NCBI GenBank assembly: GCA_009843585.1
Contig: VYDC01000233.1
Span: forward strand, 1 to 25,431
Direction of reading: 5' to 3'
DNA from: Chloroflexota bacterium
GTDB taxonomy: Bacteria; Chloroflexota; Dehalococcoidia; UBA2979
Length of the DNA: 25,431 nucleotides
The notes below the pieces were generated by a model. It was not told where the DNA came from. It saw nothing but the letters and a program-made list of their open reading frames with translations, and did not search any database. This document shows positions 1-9,813 of the stretch, one piece after another (the stretch's first letter is position 1; each line of letters starts with the position of its first letter). Both the position numbers and the translations under genes were made by a program.

Positions 1-2483
<2,483 letters not shown>

Positions 2484-2539
2484 CGGTGCCCGTTCCTCGC
2501 AGCGAGCTGCGCGCCCGGGGGGCGCACACGTCTATGGTG

Positions 2540-2578
2540 CGGCATCGCCCCGCATTTTTCGAGTTCGCGGGGTCGCCG
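2540..2578. other. imperfect GC hairpin between prs and secA
   Basis: In the 209-base prs-secA gap (2484-2692), GCCCCGC at 2547-2553 can pair with GCGGGGT/C at 2567-2573 around a 13-base loop, and CGGC (2540-2543) with GCCG (2575-2578) forms an outer stem. There is no U-tract on either strand, so it is not a classical intrinsic terminator. It could be a prs 3'-end structure or part of the secA leader. I see no convincing secA promoter in this gap. Confidence 0.25.
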
Positions 2579-2692
2579 AGTGCGGCGGCTCGTGGAGGAA
2601 CTCTCCCCCGGGGCCGCGCACGCTCGTGCACGGGGAGCTCCCGATCGCCGGGGAGCGCCGGCCGGACGAGCCCCGCGCCGGGCCGAGGACGC

Positions 2693-3637
2693 CTAGCTGA
2701 AGAGTGCCCCGACGGACTCCCCGGTGTGGATCCGGTGGATCGCGTCCCCGATCAGGGGGGCAATCGAGATCACGCGCGTCGACACCCGCCGGAAGGTCCC
2801 CTCCGGTACCGGCACGCTGTCGGTGAAGACGAGCTCCTCCACATCCGCCGCGTCGAGCAGCTCGACGGCGCCCTGCGTGAAGAGCGGGTGGATGCAGGCG
2901 AGGTGCACCGAGCGGGCGCCGCGCTCGCGGAGGAGCCTCGCGGCGACCGCGACCGTGCCGCCGGTGAGTATCTCATCGTCGATGACGATGCACTCGCGGT
3001 CACGGACATCGCCGATCACCCTCGAGCCGGTCGCCTGCTCGGAGTTGTCGGTGCGCCGCTTGTCGACGATCGCCAGATCGCTTCCGAGGCGGTTCGCCAT
3101 CTTCGCCGCGCTCTTGGCGCCCCCGACGTCGGTGGCCACCACGACGGGGCGCTCCAGCCCGGAGGAGCGAAAGTACTCTGCGAAGAGCGGGTAGGCGGTG
3201 AGCTCGTCCAGCGGGATGTTGAAGAAGCCTTGGATCTGCCCGGCGTGGAGATCGACGGTGAGCACGCGGTCGGCCCCCGCCACCTCCAGGAAGTTCGCTA
3301 TGAGGCGCGCCGAGATCGGGACGCGCGGCTGGTCCTTCTTGTCGGAGCGCCCGTAGGCGTAGTAAGGGATGACGGCGGTGATGCGCCCGGCGGAGGCGCG
3401 CTTCGCCGCGTCGATCATGATCAGAAGCTCCATCAGCCGCGTGTTCACCGGAGAGACGACCGGCTGCACGAGGAAGACGTCTCGCTCCCGGATGTTCTCG
3501 CTGAAGCTGACGAATATATTCTCGTTCGAGAACTCGAAGACGTCACAGCCGCCGAGCGGCATCTCAAGGTGCCGGCAGACGGCCTCCGCGAACGGGCGGT
3601 TGGCGTTGCCTGAAAAGACGGCGATCCCGCGATTCAC
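2693..3637 (-). CDS. prs: ribose-phosphate pyrophosphokinase (PRPP synthetase)
   Basis: It makes 5-phosphoribosyl 1-diphosphate from ribose 5-phosphate and ATP, for nucleotide, NAD, His and Trp synthesis; cytosolic. The protein has about 314 residues, the normal size. N-terminal FSGNANRPFAEAV matches the family's opening strand. PYYAYGRSDKKD is the flexible ATP-side loop, VDLHAGQIQGFF carries the catalytic-region His, and IDDEILTGGT is the PRPP-binding loop. The frame is open further upstream, but the GTG at 3637 is preferred because GGGGAGG sits about 6 bases before it and the upstream residues look like non-coding sequence. The PRPP loop reads DDEILTGGT rather than the commoner DDMVDTGGT form; the key Asp and TGGT are kept, so activity is expected. 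The gene is divergent from the acyl-CoA dehydrogenase gene and upstream of secA. Confidence 0.95.
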   Translation of the reverse strand: MNRGIAVFSGNANRPFAEAVCRHLEMPLGGCDVFEFSNENIFVSFSENIRERDVFLVQPVVSPVNTRLMELLIMIDAAKRASAGRITAVIPYYAYGRSDKKDQPRVPISARLIANFLEVAGADRVLTVDLHAGQIQGFFNIPLDELTAYPLFAEYFRSSGLERPVVVATDVGGAKSAAKMANRLGSDLAIVDKRRTDNSEQATGSRVIGDVRDRECIVIDDEILTGGTVAVAARLLRERGARSVHLACIHPLFTQGAVELLDAADVEELVFTDSVPVPEGTFRRVSTRVISIAPLIGDAIHRIHTGESVGALFS

Positions 3638-3693
3638 CGTCCGCCTCCCCACCGTGCCATGAGCGGAACGTCGGCCCGAGCCCCGGGTCAGCC

Positions 3694-3699
3694 ATGGTA
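3694..3699 (-). promoter_or_regulatory. possible -10 element for prs
   Basis: On the minus strand TACCAT lies about 57 bases upstream of the chosen prs GTG, in the 189-base divergent gap 3638-3826. No good -35 hexamer is visible at 16-18 bases, so this is a weak call. Confidence 0.3.
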
Positions 3700-3779
3700 G
3701 CACCGCCCCGCCGTTGGGACCGCCGGGCCGCCCCCCGCGTGCGGCCGCAGCCGCCGCGCCTGGGCGCCCCGCGACGGGC

Positions 3780-3785
3780 TACACT
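3780..3785 (+). promoter_or_regulatory. possible -10 element (TACACT) for the acyl-CoA dehydrogenase gene
   Basis: TACACT lies 41 bases before the ATG at 3827. The same hexamer occurs upstream of two other plus-strand genes here (19748 and 25021), which makes it more likely to be a promoter element. No clear -35 box is seen. Confidence 0.4.
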
Positions 3786-3826
3786 GGGCGTGTGCCCGGC
3801 CTCGGGACGCAGCGCGGCGGAGGGCG

Positions 3827-5008
3827 ATGGACTTCCACTTCTCGGAGGAGGAGGAGCGCTTCCGCGGCGAGCTCCGCGACTTCCTCGCGGGACGGCTCCC
3901 TCCGGACTGGGTCGACCGCAGCTTCCTGCTCGCGCCGGACGCACCCGAGCGCGACGAGCTCGCCGGCCGGCTGGCACGCGATCTCGGCGAGCGGAGCTGG
4001 CTCGCACTCGCCTGGCCGGAGCGCTACGGCGGCGCCGGCGCCTCCTACCTGCAGCAGGCCGTCTACAGCGAGGAGATCGCCTATCACGCCGCCCCCACCA
4101 ACAGCGCCGCCGGCGTCCAGTGGGTCGGCCCGGCCATCATGCGCTTCGGCGACGAGGCGCAGCGCGAGCGCTACCTCCCCGCGATCGCTCGCGGCGAGGA
4201 GAGCTGGTGCACCCTCTACTCGGAGCCCGGCGCCGGGTCGGACCTCGCGGCGCTGCAGACGCGCGCCGTCAGGGACGGCGACGAGTGGGTCATCAACGGC
4301 CAGAAGCTGTGGGCGGCCGGCGCCGGGCGCGCAGACCTCGGCTGGCTTGCGGCGCGCACCGACCCCTCCGCCCCGAAGCATCGCGGCATCTCGACCTTCG
4401 TGCTCCCGATGGACGCCCCCGGCATCGCGACGCGGCCTATCGAGGACATCACCGGCTCCAGGACCCTCCACGAGGTCTATCTGGAGAACGTGCGCATCCC
4501 AGCCGACCACCTCGTTGGTGAGGAGAACCGCGGCTGGTACCAGGTCGCTCAGACGCTCGACATGGAGCGCTCCGGCGTCGGCACGTTCGCGACGGGGCGG
4601 CGCAACGTGGAGAAGCTGGTCGAGATCGCGAAGGCACGCCGGGATCTGATCACGCAGCGCCCCGCCTCGCGCTACGAGCTCGCCGACCGCTGGATCGAGC
4701 TCGAGGTCGGCTATCAGGTCGCCTACCGCATCCCCTACCTCCAGGAGCAGGGTGCGACACCCAACCACGAGGCCTCGGTCTCGAAGCTCTTCGGCTCCGA
4801 GCTCACGCAGCGCATCGCGCAGACCGGCGTGCAGCTGCTGGGGACGGCGGGGCAACTGGCCCCCGGGCCCGGCGCGGGCGCGGAGGCGCCACTCGGGGGC
4901 TCGCTCTCGCGCAACTACCTCGCGGCGGTCGCCGCCACCATCGCCTCGGGGACGAGCGAGGTGCAGCGCGGCGTGATCGCTCGGCGAGGCCTCGGCCTTC
5001 CGCGCTAG
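3827..5008 (+). CDS. acyl-CoA dehydrogenase family protein
   Basis: An FAD flavoenzyme of 393 residues, normal for the family, expected to introduce an alpha-beta double bond into an acyl-CoA and pass electrons to ETF; cytosolic. The FAD/substrate motif YSEPGAGSDLA is at residues 131-141, followed by WVINGQKLW and the C-terminal GTSEVQRGVIARRGLGLP block. In MCAD-type enzymes the catalytic Glu directly precedes the C-terminal GTS(E/Q) as YEGTS; here the equivalent is ASGTS (Ser374), so that base is absent. Glu247 in LDMERSG lies where isovaleryl- and long-chain acyl-CoA dehydrogenases carry theirs and may substitute. The ATG is preceded by GGAGGG at short spacing. No other beta-oxidation gene is adjacent, so the substrate is unknown. 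Confidence 0.9.
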   Translation: MDFHFSEEEERFRGELRDFLAGRLPPDWVDRSFLLAPDAPERDELAGRLARDLGERSWLALAWPERYGGAGASYLQQAVYSEEIAYHAAPTNSAAGVQWVGPAIMRFGDEAQRERYLPAIARGEESWCTLYSEPGAGSDLAALQTRAVRDGDEWVINGQKLWAAGAGRADLGWLAARTDPSAPKHRGISTFVLPMDAPGIATRPIEDITGSRTLHEVYLENVRIPADHLVGEENRGWYQVAQTLDMERSGVGTFATGRRNVEKLVEIAKARRDLITQRPASRYELADRWIELEVGYQVAYRIPYLQEQGATPNHEASVSKLFGSELTQRIAQTGVQLLGTAGQLAPGPGAGAEAPLGGSLSRNYLAAVAATIASGTSEVQRGVIARRGLGLPR

Positions 5009-5024
5009 ACACCCTCCCCGGGGG

Positions 5025-5549
5025 CTATGCCTGCGCCTCCGCGATTGCCTGCGCGAGATGCTCGTCCTCCACGAAGGGTGCGCCCGCGGCCTCCCGGAGG
5101 GCGGCCGCCCTCCGGAGGATCTCCGCCTCGTCGCTGCCCTCCGGCGGCTCGCGCGTCCACGCCGTCAGCGTGATCAGCACGCCGCTCGGGTCCTCGAGAA
5201 AGACCAGCCGCTCGTACCCGCGGCGGATCTCCTCCGAGGCCTGCACCCCCGCCCGGGCCAGCTCGTGGTAGGCAGTGTCGAGCTCGGCCGAGGAGAGGCG
5301 CAGGCTCAGGTACTGCATCGAGCCGACGCCGAGCTGCGACTCGGCGAGCTTCATCTTGGGGTCGACTGGCCCCACGAGCAGGAGCCTGGTCCCCGAGCCC
5401 GCGTCGAGCAGCGCCTGCACCGACTCGGGGTCGTCGCGGTTGGGCTCCATGAAGAGGAGGCGCATGCCGAGCGCGCGCTCGTAGAAGGAGATCGTCTCCT
5501 CCATGTTGCGGCAGATGATCGCGGGGTAGCCGATGCCTAACACGCGCAC
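5025..5549 (-). CDS. VOC-fold (glyoxalase/dioxygenase superfamily) protein
   Basis: A 174-residue protein of the vicinal oxygen chelate superfamily, which includes glyoxalase I, extradiol dioxygenases and antibiotic-resistance proteins. The opening strand GIGYPAIICRNMEETISFYERALGMRLLF is the standard beta-alpha VOC half-module, and RLVFLEDPSGVLITLTAW near residues 125-145 is the closing strand of the second half. The last 30 or so residues form an Ala/Glu-rich helical tail. The usual metal ligands are not clearly in place (no His in the first strand), so enzyme class is not assignable. The start is a GTG with a weak ribosome site; the GTG two codons later is an alternative. It converges on the acyl-CoA dehydrogenase gene with only 16 bases between stop codons. 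Confidence 0.8.
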   Translation of the reverse strand: MRVLGIGYPAIICRNMEETISFYERALGMRLLFMEPNRDDPESVQALLDAGSGTRLLLVGPVDPKMKLAESQLGVGSMQYLSLRLSSAELDTAYHELARAGVQASEEIRRGYERLVFLEDPSGVLITLTAWTREPPEGSDEAEILRRAAALREAAGAPFVEDEHLAQAIAEAQA

Positions 5550-5581
5550 GCCCGCCCCCGTCCTCGCCGCCCGCTCGGCGC

Positions 5582-5587
5582 AGCATA
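5582..5587 (-). promoter_or_regulatory. possible -10 element for the VOC gene
   Basis: TATGCT on the minus strand lies about 33 bases upstream of the VOC GTG, inside the 151-base divergent gap 5550-5700 shared with bioY. No clear -35 is seen. Confidence 0.3.
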
Positions 5588-5649
5588 CGCCAGCGCCGCC
5601 CGCTACCCGTCCGGGCGTCGCCGAAAGACCTGCCGCCGTCCTCCCGTGC

Positions 5650-5655
5650 TAGCCT
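5650..5655 (+). promoter_or_regulatory. possible -10 element for bioY
   Basis: TAGCCT lies 46 bases before the bioY GTG. The identical hexamer with a better -35 partner is found upstream of valS at 6377. The upstream region at 17-18 bases (AGACCT or GACCTG) is a poor -35 match. I see no BirA operator or biotin-linked site. Confidence 0.35.
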
Positions 5656-5700
5656 GAGCCGCGGCCCGGGACGGCCGGGCGCACAGACCCGGAGCATGCC

Positions 5701-6342
5701 GTGCACAGACTCTATGCACTCCCGGCCGGCCCACCGGCACCCCCCCTGCTCTACGTCGCCCGCGCGTGGGCGCCCCGTGTCTCGGGCTGGCCGCTCGCCG
5801 TGCTCGCGGTGCTCGCGGGCACGGCGCTGCTCGCCGCGTCGGCGCGCATCCGCATCGAGCTCGGCTTCTCGCCGGTCCCGATCACCGGGCAGACCTTCGC
5901 GGTGCTGCTCGTCGGCGCCGTCTACGGGAGCCGGCTCGGCTCGGCGACGCTTCTGGCCTACCTGGCTGAGGGGATCGGCGGCCTCCCCGTCTTCGCCGGC
6001 GGCGCGAGTGGCTGGGCCTACTTCACAGGGCCGACCGGCGGCTACCTGGTCGGCTTCGTGGTCGCAGCCTACGCGGTCGGCTGGCTCGCCGAGCGGGGCT
6101 GGGACCGCTCGGCTGTGACGATGGCGGTCGCGATGGTGGCGGGGAACGTCCTCATCTACGTGCCGGGCGTCGCCTGGCTGATGGCGGAGCTCGACATCTC
6201 GCTCGGGCGCGCCTGGGACGTCGGCGTGCAGCCCTTCCTCTCGGGCGACGCGCGGAAGCTGGGACACCCCTCCGGCCTGCTCCCCGCGGCGTGGGCGCTC
6301 AAGGAGGGGGTGGAGCGCCGCGGTGGCTCCCCCCGCGACTAG
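5701..6342 (+). CDS. bioY: BioY family biotin transporter S component
   Basis: BioY is the substrate-binding membrane subunit of an ECF-type biotin importer. The core PVPITGQTFAVLLVGAVYG, then AYLAEGIGGLPVFAGG and GPTGGYLVGF, is the family signature, and about six hydrophobic segments are present. The protein has 213 residues, slightly longer than the usual ~190, because of about 30 extra N-terminal residues. The GTG at 5701 has GGAG 6 bases upstream; an ATG at 5696 is out of frame. No ECF ATPase or T component (bioM, bioN) is adjacent, so it probably uses a shared energising module encoded elsewhere or works alone; the sequence does not decide. No biotin biosynthesis gene is next to it. Confidence 0.92.
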   Translation: MHRLYALPAGPPAPPLLYVARAWAPRVSGWPLAVLAVLAGTALLAASARIRIELGFSPVPITGQTFAVLLVGAVYGSRLGSATLLAYLAEGIGGLPVFAGGASGWAYFTGPTGGYLVGFVVAAYAVGWLAERGWDRSAVTMAVAMVAGNVLIYVPGVAWLMAELDISLGRAWDVGVQPFLSGDARKLGHPSGLLPAAWALKEGVERRGGSPRD

Positions 6343-6353
6343 GCGTCGGCGGC

Positions 6354-6382
6354 TCGACGCCGCAGGCGCCCGGCGGTAGCCT
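6354..6382 (+). promoter_or_regulatory. predicted sigma-70-type promoter for valS
   Basis: TCGACG (6354-6359) and TAGCCT (6377-6382) are separated by exactly 17 bases, with the -35 one change from TTGACG. Transcription would start near 6389, giving valS a leader of about 175 bases that holds the small frame and hairpins described separately. Confidence 0.5.
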
Positions 6383-6392
6383 CGATCCCCGG

Positions 6393-6452
6393 ATGCCGAT
6401 GCAGAGAGCGACGACGGATCCGCGCCCCGGCGCGGTAGCGGCGGGCGGCTAG
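6393..6452 (+). promoter_or_regulatory. possible 19-codon leader peptide in the valS leader
   Basis: An ATG at 6393, a few bases after the predicted transcript start, opens a 19-codon frame that ends in TAG at 6450-6452. Its stop overlaps the first base of a perfect 8-bp hairpin. The frame has one Val codon, GTA, the kind expected to be scarce in a genome this GC-rich. It could be a leader peptide controlling valS by attenuation, but a single Val codon is fewer than classical attenuators have, so this is only suggestive. It has no clear ribosome site and would be translated as a nearly leaderless message. Confidence 0.25.
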
Positions 6453-6472
6453 CGGGGCCGGTCGGGCCCCGC
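6452..6472 (+). promoter_or_regulatory. hairpin 1 in valS leader
   Basis: GCGGGGCC (6452-6459) and GGCCCCGC (6465-6472) form a perfect 8-bp stem with a 5-base loop. It begins at the stop codon of the small leader frame. Confidence 0.5.
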
Positions 6473-6484
6473 GGACGCCGCGCG

Positions 6485-6512
6485 CGCCCCGCCCCCGGCG
6501 GGGCGTTCTCAT
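6485..6512 (+). terminator. terminator-like hairpin 2 in valS leader
   Basis: CGCCCCGCC (6485-6493) pairs perfectly with GGCGGGGCG (6497-6505) around a CCC loop and is followed by TTCTCAT. The 9-bp all-GC stem with a short pyrimidine-rich tail resembles an intrinsic terminator. It lies about 53 bases before the valS start. It may attenuate valS or end read-through transcription from bioY. I looked for the T-box core (TGGnACCGCG) and did not find it. Confidence 0.45.
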
Positions 6513-6565
6513 ATGCGGCGGGGCCTCCCGCGGGTCTCTCGCCGGGACGACACGGGGAGCGAGCG

Positions 6566-9268
6566 ATGACGGCGACGCCCGAGACAGCAGGCGAGCGCCC
6601 GGCGCGCGAGATGGCCGCCGCCTACGACCCCTCCGAGGTAGAGGAGCGCATCTACGCGGACTGGGAGCGGGGCGGCCACTTCCGCCCCTCCGGCTCGGGA
6701 CGCCCGTTCACCGTCATCATGCCGCCCCCCAACCTCACGGGTGAGCTGCACATGGGGCACGCGCTCACCGTGGCGCTCGAGGACATCCTCGTGCGCTGGC
6801 ACCGCATGTCGGGCGATGACACGCTCTGGCTTCCCGGCGTCGACCACGCCGCGATCGCCGTCAACACGCTGGTCGAGCGCGAGCTCGCGGAGCGGGGCAT
6901 CTCACGCCACGACATCGGGCGCGAGCGTTTCCTGGAGCACGTCTGGGAGTTCGTGACCCGCTCGCGCTCCCGCATCTCGGTGCAGCACCGCCGGCTCGGT
7001 GCCTCGGCTGACTGGGAGCGCGAGCGCTTCACGATGGACCCCGGACCGCGCCGCGCCGTTCGCCAGACCTTCGTCAGCCTCTACGAGGACGGCCTCATCT
7101 ACCGCGGCGAGCGCATCATCAACTGGTGCCCGGACTGCGCCACCGCGCTCTCCGACCTGGAGGTCGAGCACGCCGACGAGCCGGGGGCCTTCTGGCACGT
7201 CCGCTACCCCATCGCCGACGAGCGGGGGGAGCCCTCGGGGGAGCACCTGGTCATCGCGACGACGAGGCCGGAGACGATCCCTGCCGACACCGGCGTCGCC
7301 GTGAACCCGGACGACGAGCGCTACCGGCACCTAATCGGGATGTACGCGATCGTCCCCGCGGGTGGCCGCGTGGTGCCGATCGTCGCCGACGCCGCCGTCT
7401 CCCCCGAGGCGGGCTCCGGCGCGCTCAAGGTGACGCCCGGCCACGACCCCGTCGACTTCGAGATCGGGGAGCGCCACGGCCTCCCGATCCTCTCCATCCT
7501 GAGCGCCGACGGCCACTTGAACGATGAGGCGGGCGAGTACGCGGGCCTGGAGCGCTTCGAGGCCCGCGAGCGCGTCGTCTCGGACCTGGAGGCGCACGGG
7601 CTCGTCGAGCGCATCGAGCCCTACACCCACGCCGTCGGACACTGCCAGCGCTCCGGCACCATCGTCGAGCCCCTTGTCTCCGAGCAGTGGTTCGTGCGCG
7701 TCGGACCGCTCGCCGGTCCCGCCCTCGACGCCGTCAGGGAGGGCCGCATCCGCTTCGTCCCGCAGCGCTTCCAGCGCACCTACGAGCACTGGATGGAGAA
7801 CATCCGCGATTGGACGGTGAGCCGGCAGATCTGGTGGGGCCACCGCGTCCCCGTGTGGTACTGCGACGACTGCGACCACCTGACCGTCTCCGTCGACGAT
7901 CCCGACCGCTGCGGGGGTTGCGCGGGAGCCGCGATCCGTCAGGACGAGGACACGCTCGACACCTGGTTCTCGTCGGGGCTATGGCCCCACTCCACGCTCG
8001 GCTGGCCGGACGCGGACGACCCCGACCTGGCGCGCTTCTACCCGACGCAGGTCATGGAGACCGGCTACGACATCATCTTCTTCTGGGTGGCCCGCATGGT
8101 GATGCTCTCCCTCTACAACATGCGGGGGGAGATCCCCTTCGAGACGGTCTACCTGCACGGGCTGGTGCGCGCCGAGGACGGCACGAAGATGTCGAAGTCG
8201 CGCGGCAACGTCGTCGATCCGCTCGCCGTCATCGAGCGTTACGGGACCGACGCGCTGCGCTATACCGTCGTCTCCGGCTCCTCGCCCGGCAACGACCAGC
8301 GCCTCTCCGAGGAGCGCCTCGAGGCGGCGCGCAACCTGGCGAACAAGCTCTGGAACGCCTCGCGCTTCGTGCTCTCGATGATCGAGGAGGGGGACGATCT
8401 CGCGCCGCCGCGCCTGGAGTCGTCGCTGGCGCTCGAGGACCGCTGGATCCTCTCGCGCCGCGCGCGCCTCGTTCAGGCGGTCGAGGAGCTGCTTCAGAAG
8501 TTCGAGCTCGCCGAGGCGCTCCGGCATCTCCGCGACTTCTTCTGGGAGGAGTTCGCTGACTGGTACATCGAGCTCGCCAAGGTCCGCGTCCGCTCGGGCG
8601 ACCGCAGCCCCCTCCCGGTGCTGGTCGACGTTCTCGACTCGCTGCTGAGGCTCTTCCACCCCTTCATGCCGTTTGTGACCGAGGAGATCTGGGGGCGGCT
8701 TGCGGCCGTGCGCCCCGATGCGGGCGGCGCGCCGATGCTCCTCGTCGCGCGCTACCCGGAGGCCCGGGCCGTGGCCGCCTTCATCGACGGGGCGGCCGAG
8801 GGCGAATTCTCTTGCGTCCGGGACTTCGTCCGCGCGATCCGGAACGTCCGCTCCGAGAAGCGCGTGGAGGCGGGCCGCTGGGTCGAGGCCTACGTCGTGG
8901 GGGCGGAGGCGACGGCCCCGGCGGAGAGGCTTCGGCCCGCCATCGAGCAGCTGGCCCGGGCCCGTCCGCTCCACGTGGTGGGCTCTGCGGAGGAGGCGCC
9001 GTCCGCTGGCGTCGTCCAGAGCGTGCTCCCGGTCGGGCGCGTCGTCCTCCCGCTCGGAGGCTTGGTCGACATCGAGGCCGAGCGCTCGCGCTTGGGCGCC
9101 CAGATCGAGCGGCTCTCGACCGAGATCGCACGCCTCGAGCAGAAGCTCGCGAACGAGCAGTTCCGCGCCCGCGCGCCCGCCCCGGTGGTCGCGAAGGAGG
9201 AGGAGCGGCTTGCGAGCGCGCGTCGCCAGAGGGCGGGCTTTCGAGGATCGCTCCAGGAGCTCTCCTGA
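6566..9268 (+). CDS. valS: valyl-tRNA synthetase
   Basis: A class I aminoacyl-tRNA synthetase that charges tRNA-Val and edits Thr-tRNA; cytosolic. It has 900 residues, typical for ValS. PPPNLTGELHMGHAL contains the HIGH signature as HMGH at residues 62-65, and KMSKS is at 541-545 in TKMSKSRGNVVDP. The CP1 editing domain carries ATTRPETIPADTGVAV. Cys pairs in INWCPDC and in the YCDDC/CGGC segment are consistent with zinc-ribbon elements. The last 70 residues are a charged coiled coil, as expected for the ValS tRNA-binding arm. The ATG has GGGGAG about 6 bases upstream. The gene sits behind a structured leader with its own predicted promoter and ends before the nuo promoter. Confidence 0.98.
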   Translation: MTATPETAGERPAREMAAAYDPSEVEERIYADWERGGHFRPSGSGRPFTVIMPPPNLTGELHMGHALTVALEDILVRWHRMSGDDTLWLPGVDHAAIAVNTLVERELAERGISRHDIGRERFLEHVWEFVTRSRSRISVQHRRLGASADWERERFTMDPGPRRAVRQTFVSLYEDGLIYRGERIINWCPDCATALSDLEVEHADEPGAFWHVRYPIADERGEPSGEHLVIATTRPETIPADTGVAVNPDDERYRHLIGMYAIVPAGGRVVPIVADAAVSPEAGSGALKVTPGHDPVDFEIGERHGLPILSILSADGHLNDEAGEYAGLERFEARERVVSDLEAHGLVERIEPYTHAVGHCQRSGTIVEPLVSEQWFVRVGPLAGPALDAVREGRIRFVPQRFQRTYEHWMENIRDWTVSRQIWWGHRVPVWYCDDCDHLTVSVDDPDRCGGCAGAAIRQDEDTLDTWFSSGLWPHSTLGWPDADDPDLARFYPTQVMETGYDIIFFWVARMVMLSLYNMRGEIPFETVYLHGLVRAEDGTKMSKSRGNVVDPLAVIERYGTDALRYTVVSGSSPGNDQRLSEERLEAARNLANKLWNASRFVLSMIEEGDDLAPPRLESSLALEDRWILSRRARLVQAVEELLQKFELAEALRHLRDFFWEEFADWYIELAKVRVRSGDRSPLPVLVDVLDSLLRLFHPFMPFVTEEIWGRLAAVRPDAGGAPMLLVARYPEARAVAAFIDGAAEGEFSCVRDFVRAIRNVRSEKRVEAGRWVEAYVVGAEATAPAERLRPAIEQLARARPLHVVGSAEEAPSAGVVQSVLPVGRVVLPLGGLVDIEAERSRLGAQIERLSTEIARLEQKLANEQFRARAPAPVVAKEEERLASARRQRAGFRGSLQELS

Positions 9269-9280
9269 AGGGCCGATCGG

Positions 9281-9298
9281 GGGGCCGGATGGGGCCCC
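9281..9298 (+). terminator. possible terminator hairpin after valS
   Basis: GGGGCC (9281-9286) can pair with GGCCCC (9293-9298) 13 bases after the valS stop and just before the nuo promoter. There is no U-tract, so it is only a candidate. Confidence 0.3.
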
Positions 9299-9305
9299 GC
9301 GAGGG

Positions 9306-9334
9306 TTGAGTCCAACGTCCGCCGCTGCTAGGGT
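9306..9334 (+). promoter_or_regulatory. predicted promoter of the nuo operon
   Basis: TTGAGT (9306-9311) and TAGGGT (9329-9334) are separated by 17 bases, the best promoter match in the window. It lies in the 167-base gap between valS and nuoA and leaves a leader of about 95 bases. No other promoter of similar quality is seen until after nuoN, consistent with one transcript for the operon. Confidence 0.6.
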
Positions 9335-9435
9335 GCGACGCGCGCCGGGTCCCGAGACGCCCCCGCACGGCGGGCCCTGGCCCGCGCGTCGCGGCGGCGG
9401 GTGGCGAGGCCTCCCGGCGCGGTGGGAGCGCGCGC

Positions 9436-9813
9436 GTGGGTGAGTCCCTGCATTCCCTCTTCGGCGACTATCTGGCCGTCCTCCTCGGCACCGTGATCGG
9501 CTTCTTCCTCGTCTTCACCGCGCTCGTGGCGACCCGGGTGCTCGCGCCCTTCTCACCGGAGCGCGAGAAGGGCACCACGTACGAGTGCGGCATGCTGCCG
9601 CTGAGGCGCGCGAGCACCAACATCGGAGTCCGCTTCTATCTCTACGCGATCCTCTTCGTGCTCTTCGACGTCGAGGCGGTCTTCCTCTTCCCGTGGATGC
9701 TCTCCTTCGTCGAGTTGGGCGCCGCCGCGTACTACCAGATGCTGCTCTTCATCCTGGTGCTGGGTGCGGGCCTGGCCTACGCGTGGAAGAAGGGAGCCCT
9801 GCAGTGGCGATGA
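9436..9813 (+). CDS. nuoA: NADH-quinone oxidoreductase subunit A
   Basis: A small membrane subunit of complex I with three transmembrane helices, at the junction of the peripheral and membrane arms. The 125-residue length is normal. Conserved TTYECG on the loop after helix 1 and FYLYAILFVLFDVEAVFLFPW in helix 2 are diagnostic; the Asp/Glu pair of FDVEAVF is involved in coupling. The GTG start has GGGAG about 8 bases upstream. It is the first gene of the operon, and its TGA stop overlaps the nuoB start as ATGA. Confidence 0.95.
   Translation: MGESLHSLFGDYLAVLLGTVIGFFLVFTALVATRVLAPFSPEREKGTTYECGMLPLRRASTNIGVRFYLYAILFVLFDVEAVFLFPWMLSFVELGAAAYYQMLLFILVLGAGLAYAWKKGALQWR

Noticed and set aside
5000..5030. 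Bidirectional terminator between the convergent acyl-CoA dehydrogenase and VOC genes
   Set aside because: The CCCCGGGG run is self-complementary but leaves no loop, and there is no U-tract.
5005..6267. Minus-strand frame of 420 codons over the VOC gene and bioY
   Set aside because: It spans two genes identified in other frames and has no coherent domain.
6389..6565. T-box riboswitch before valS
   Set aside because: The T-box core TGGnACCGCG is absent, and no specifier-loop/stem I arrangement could be recognised; only generic hairpins and a small frame remain.
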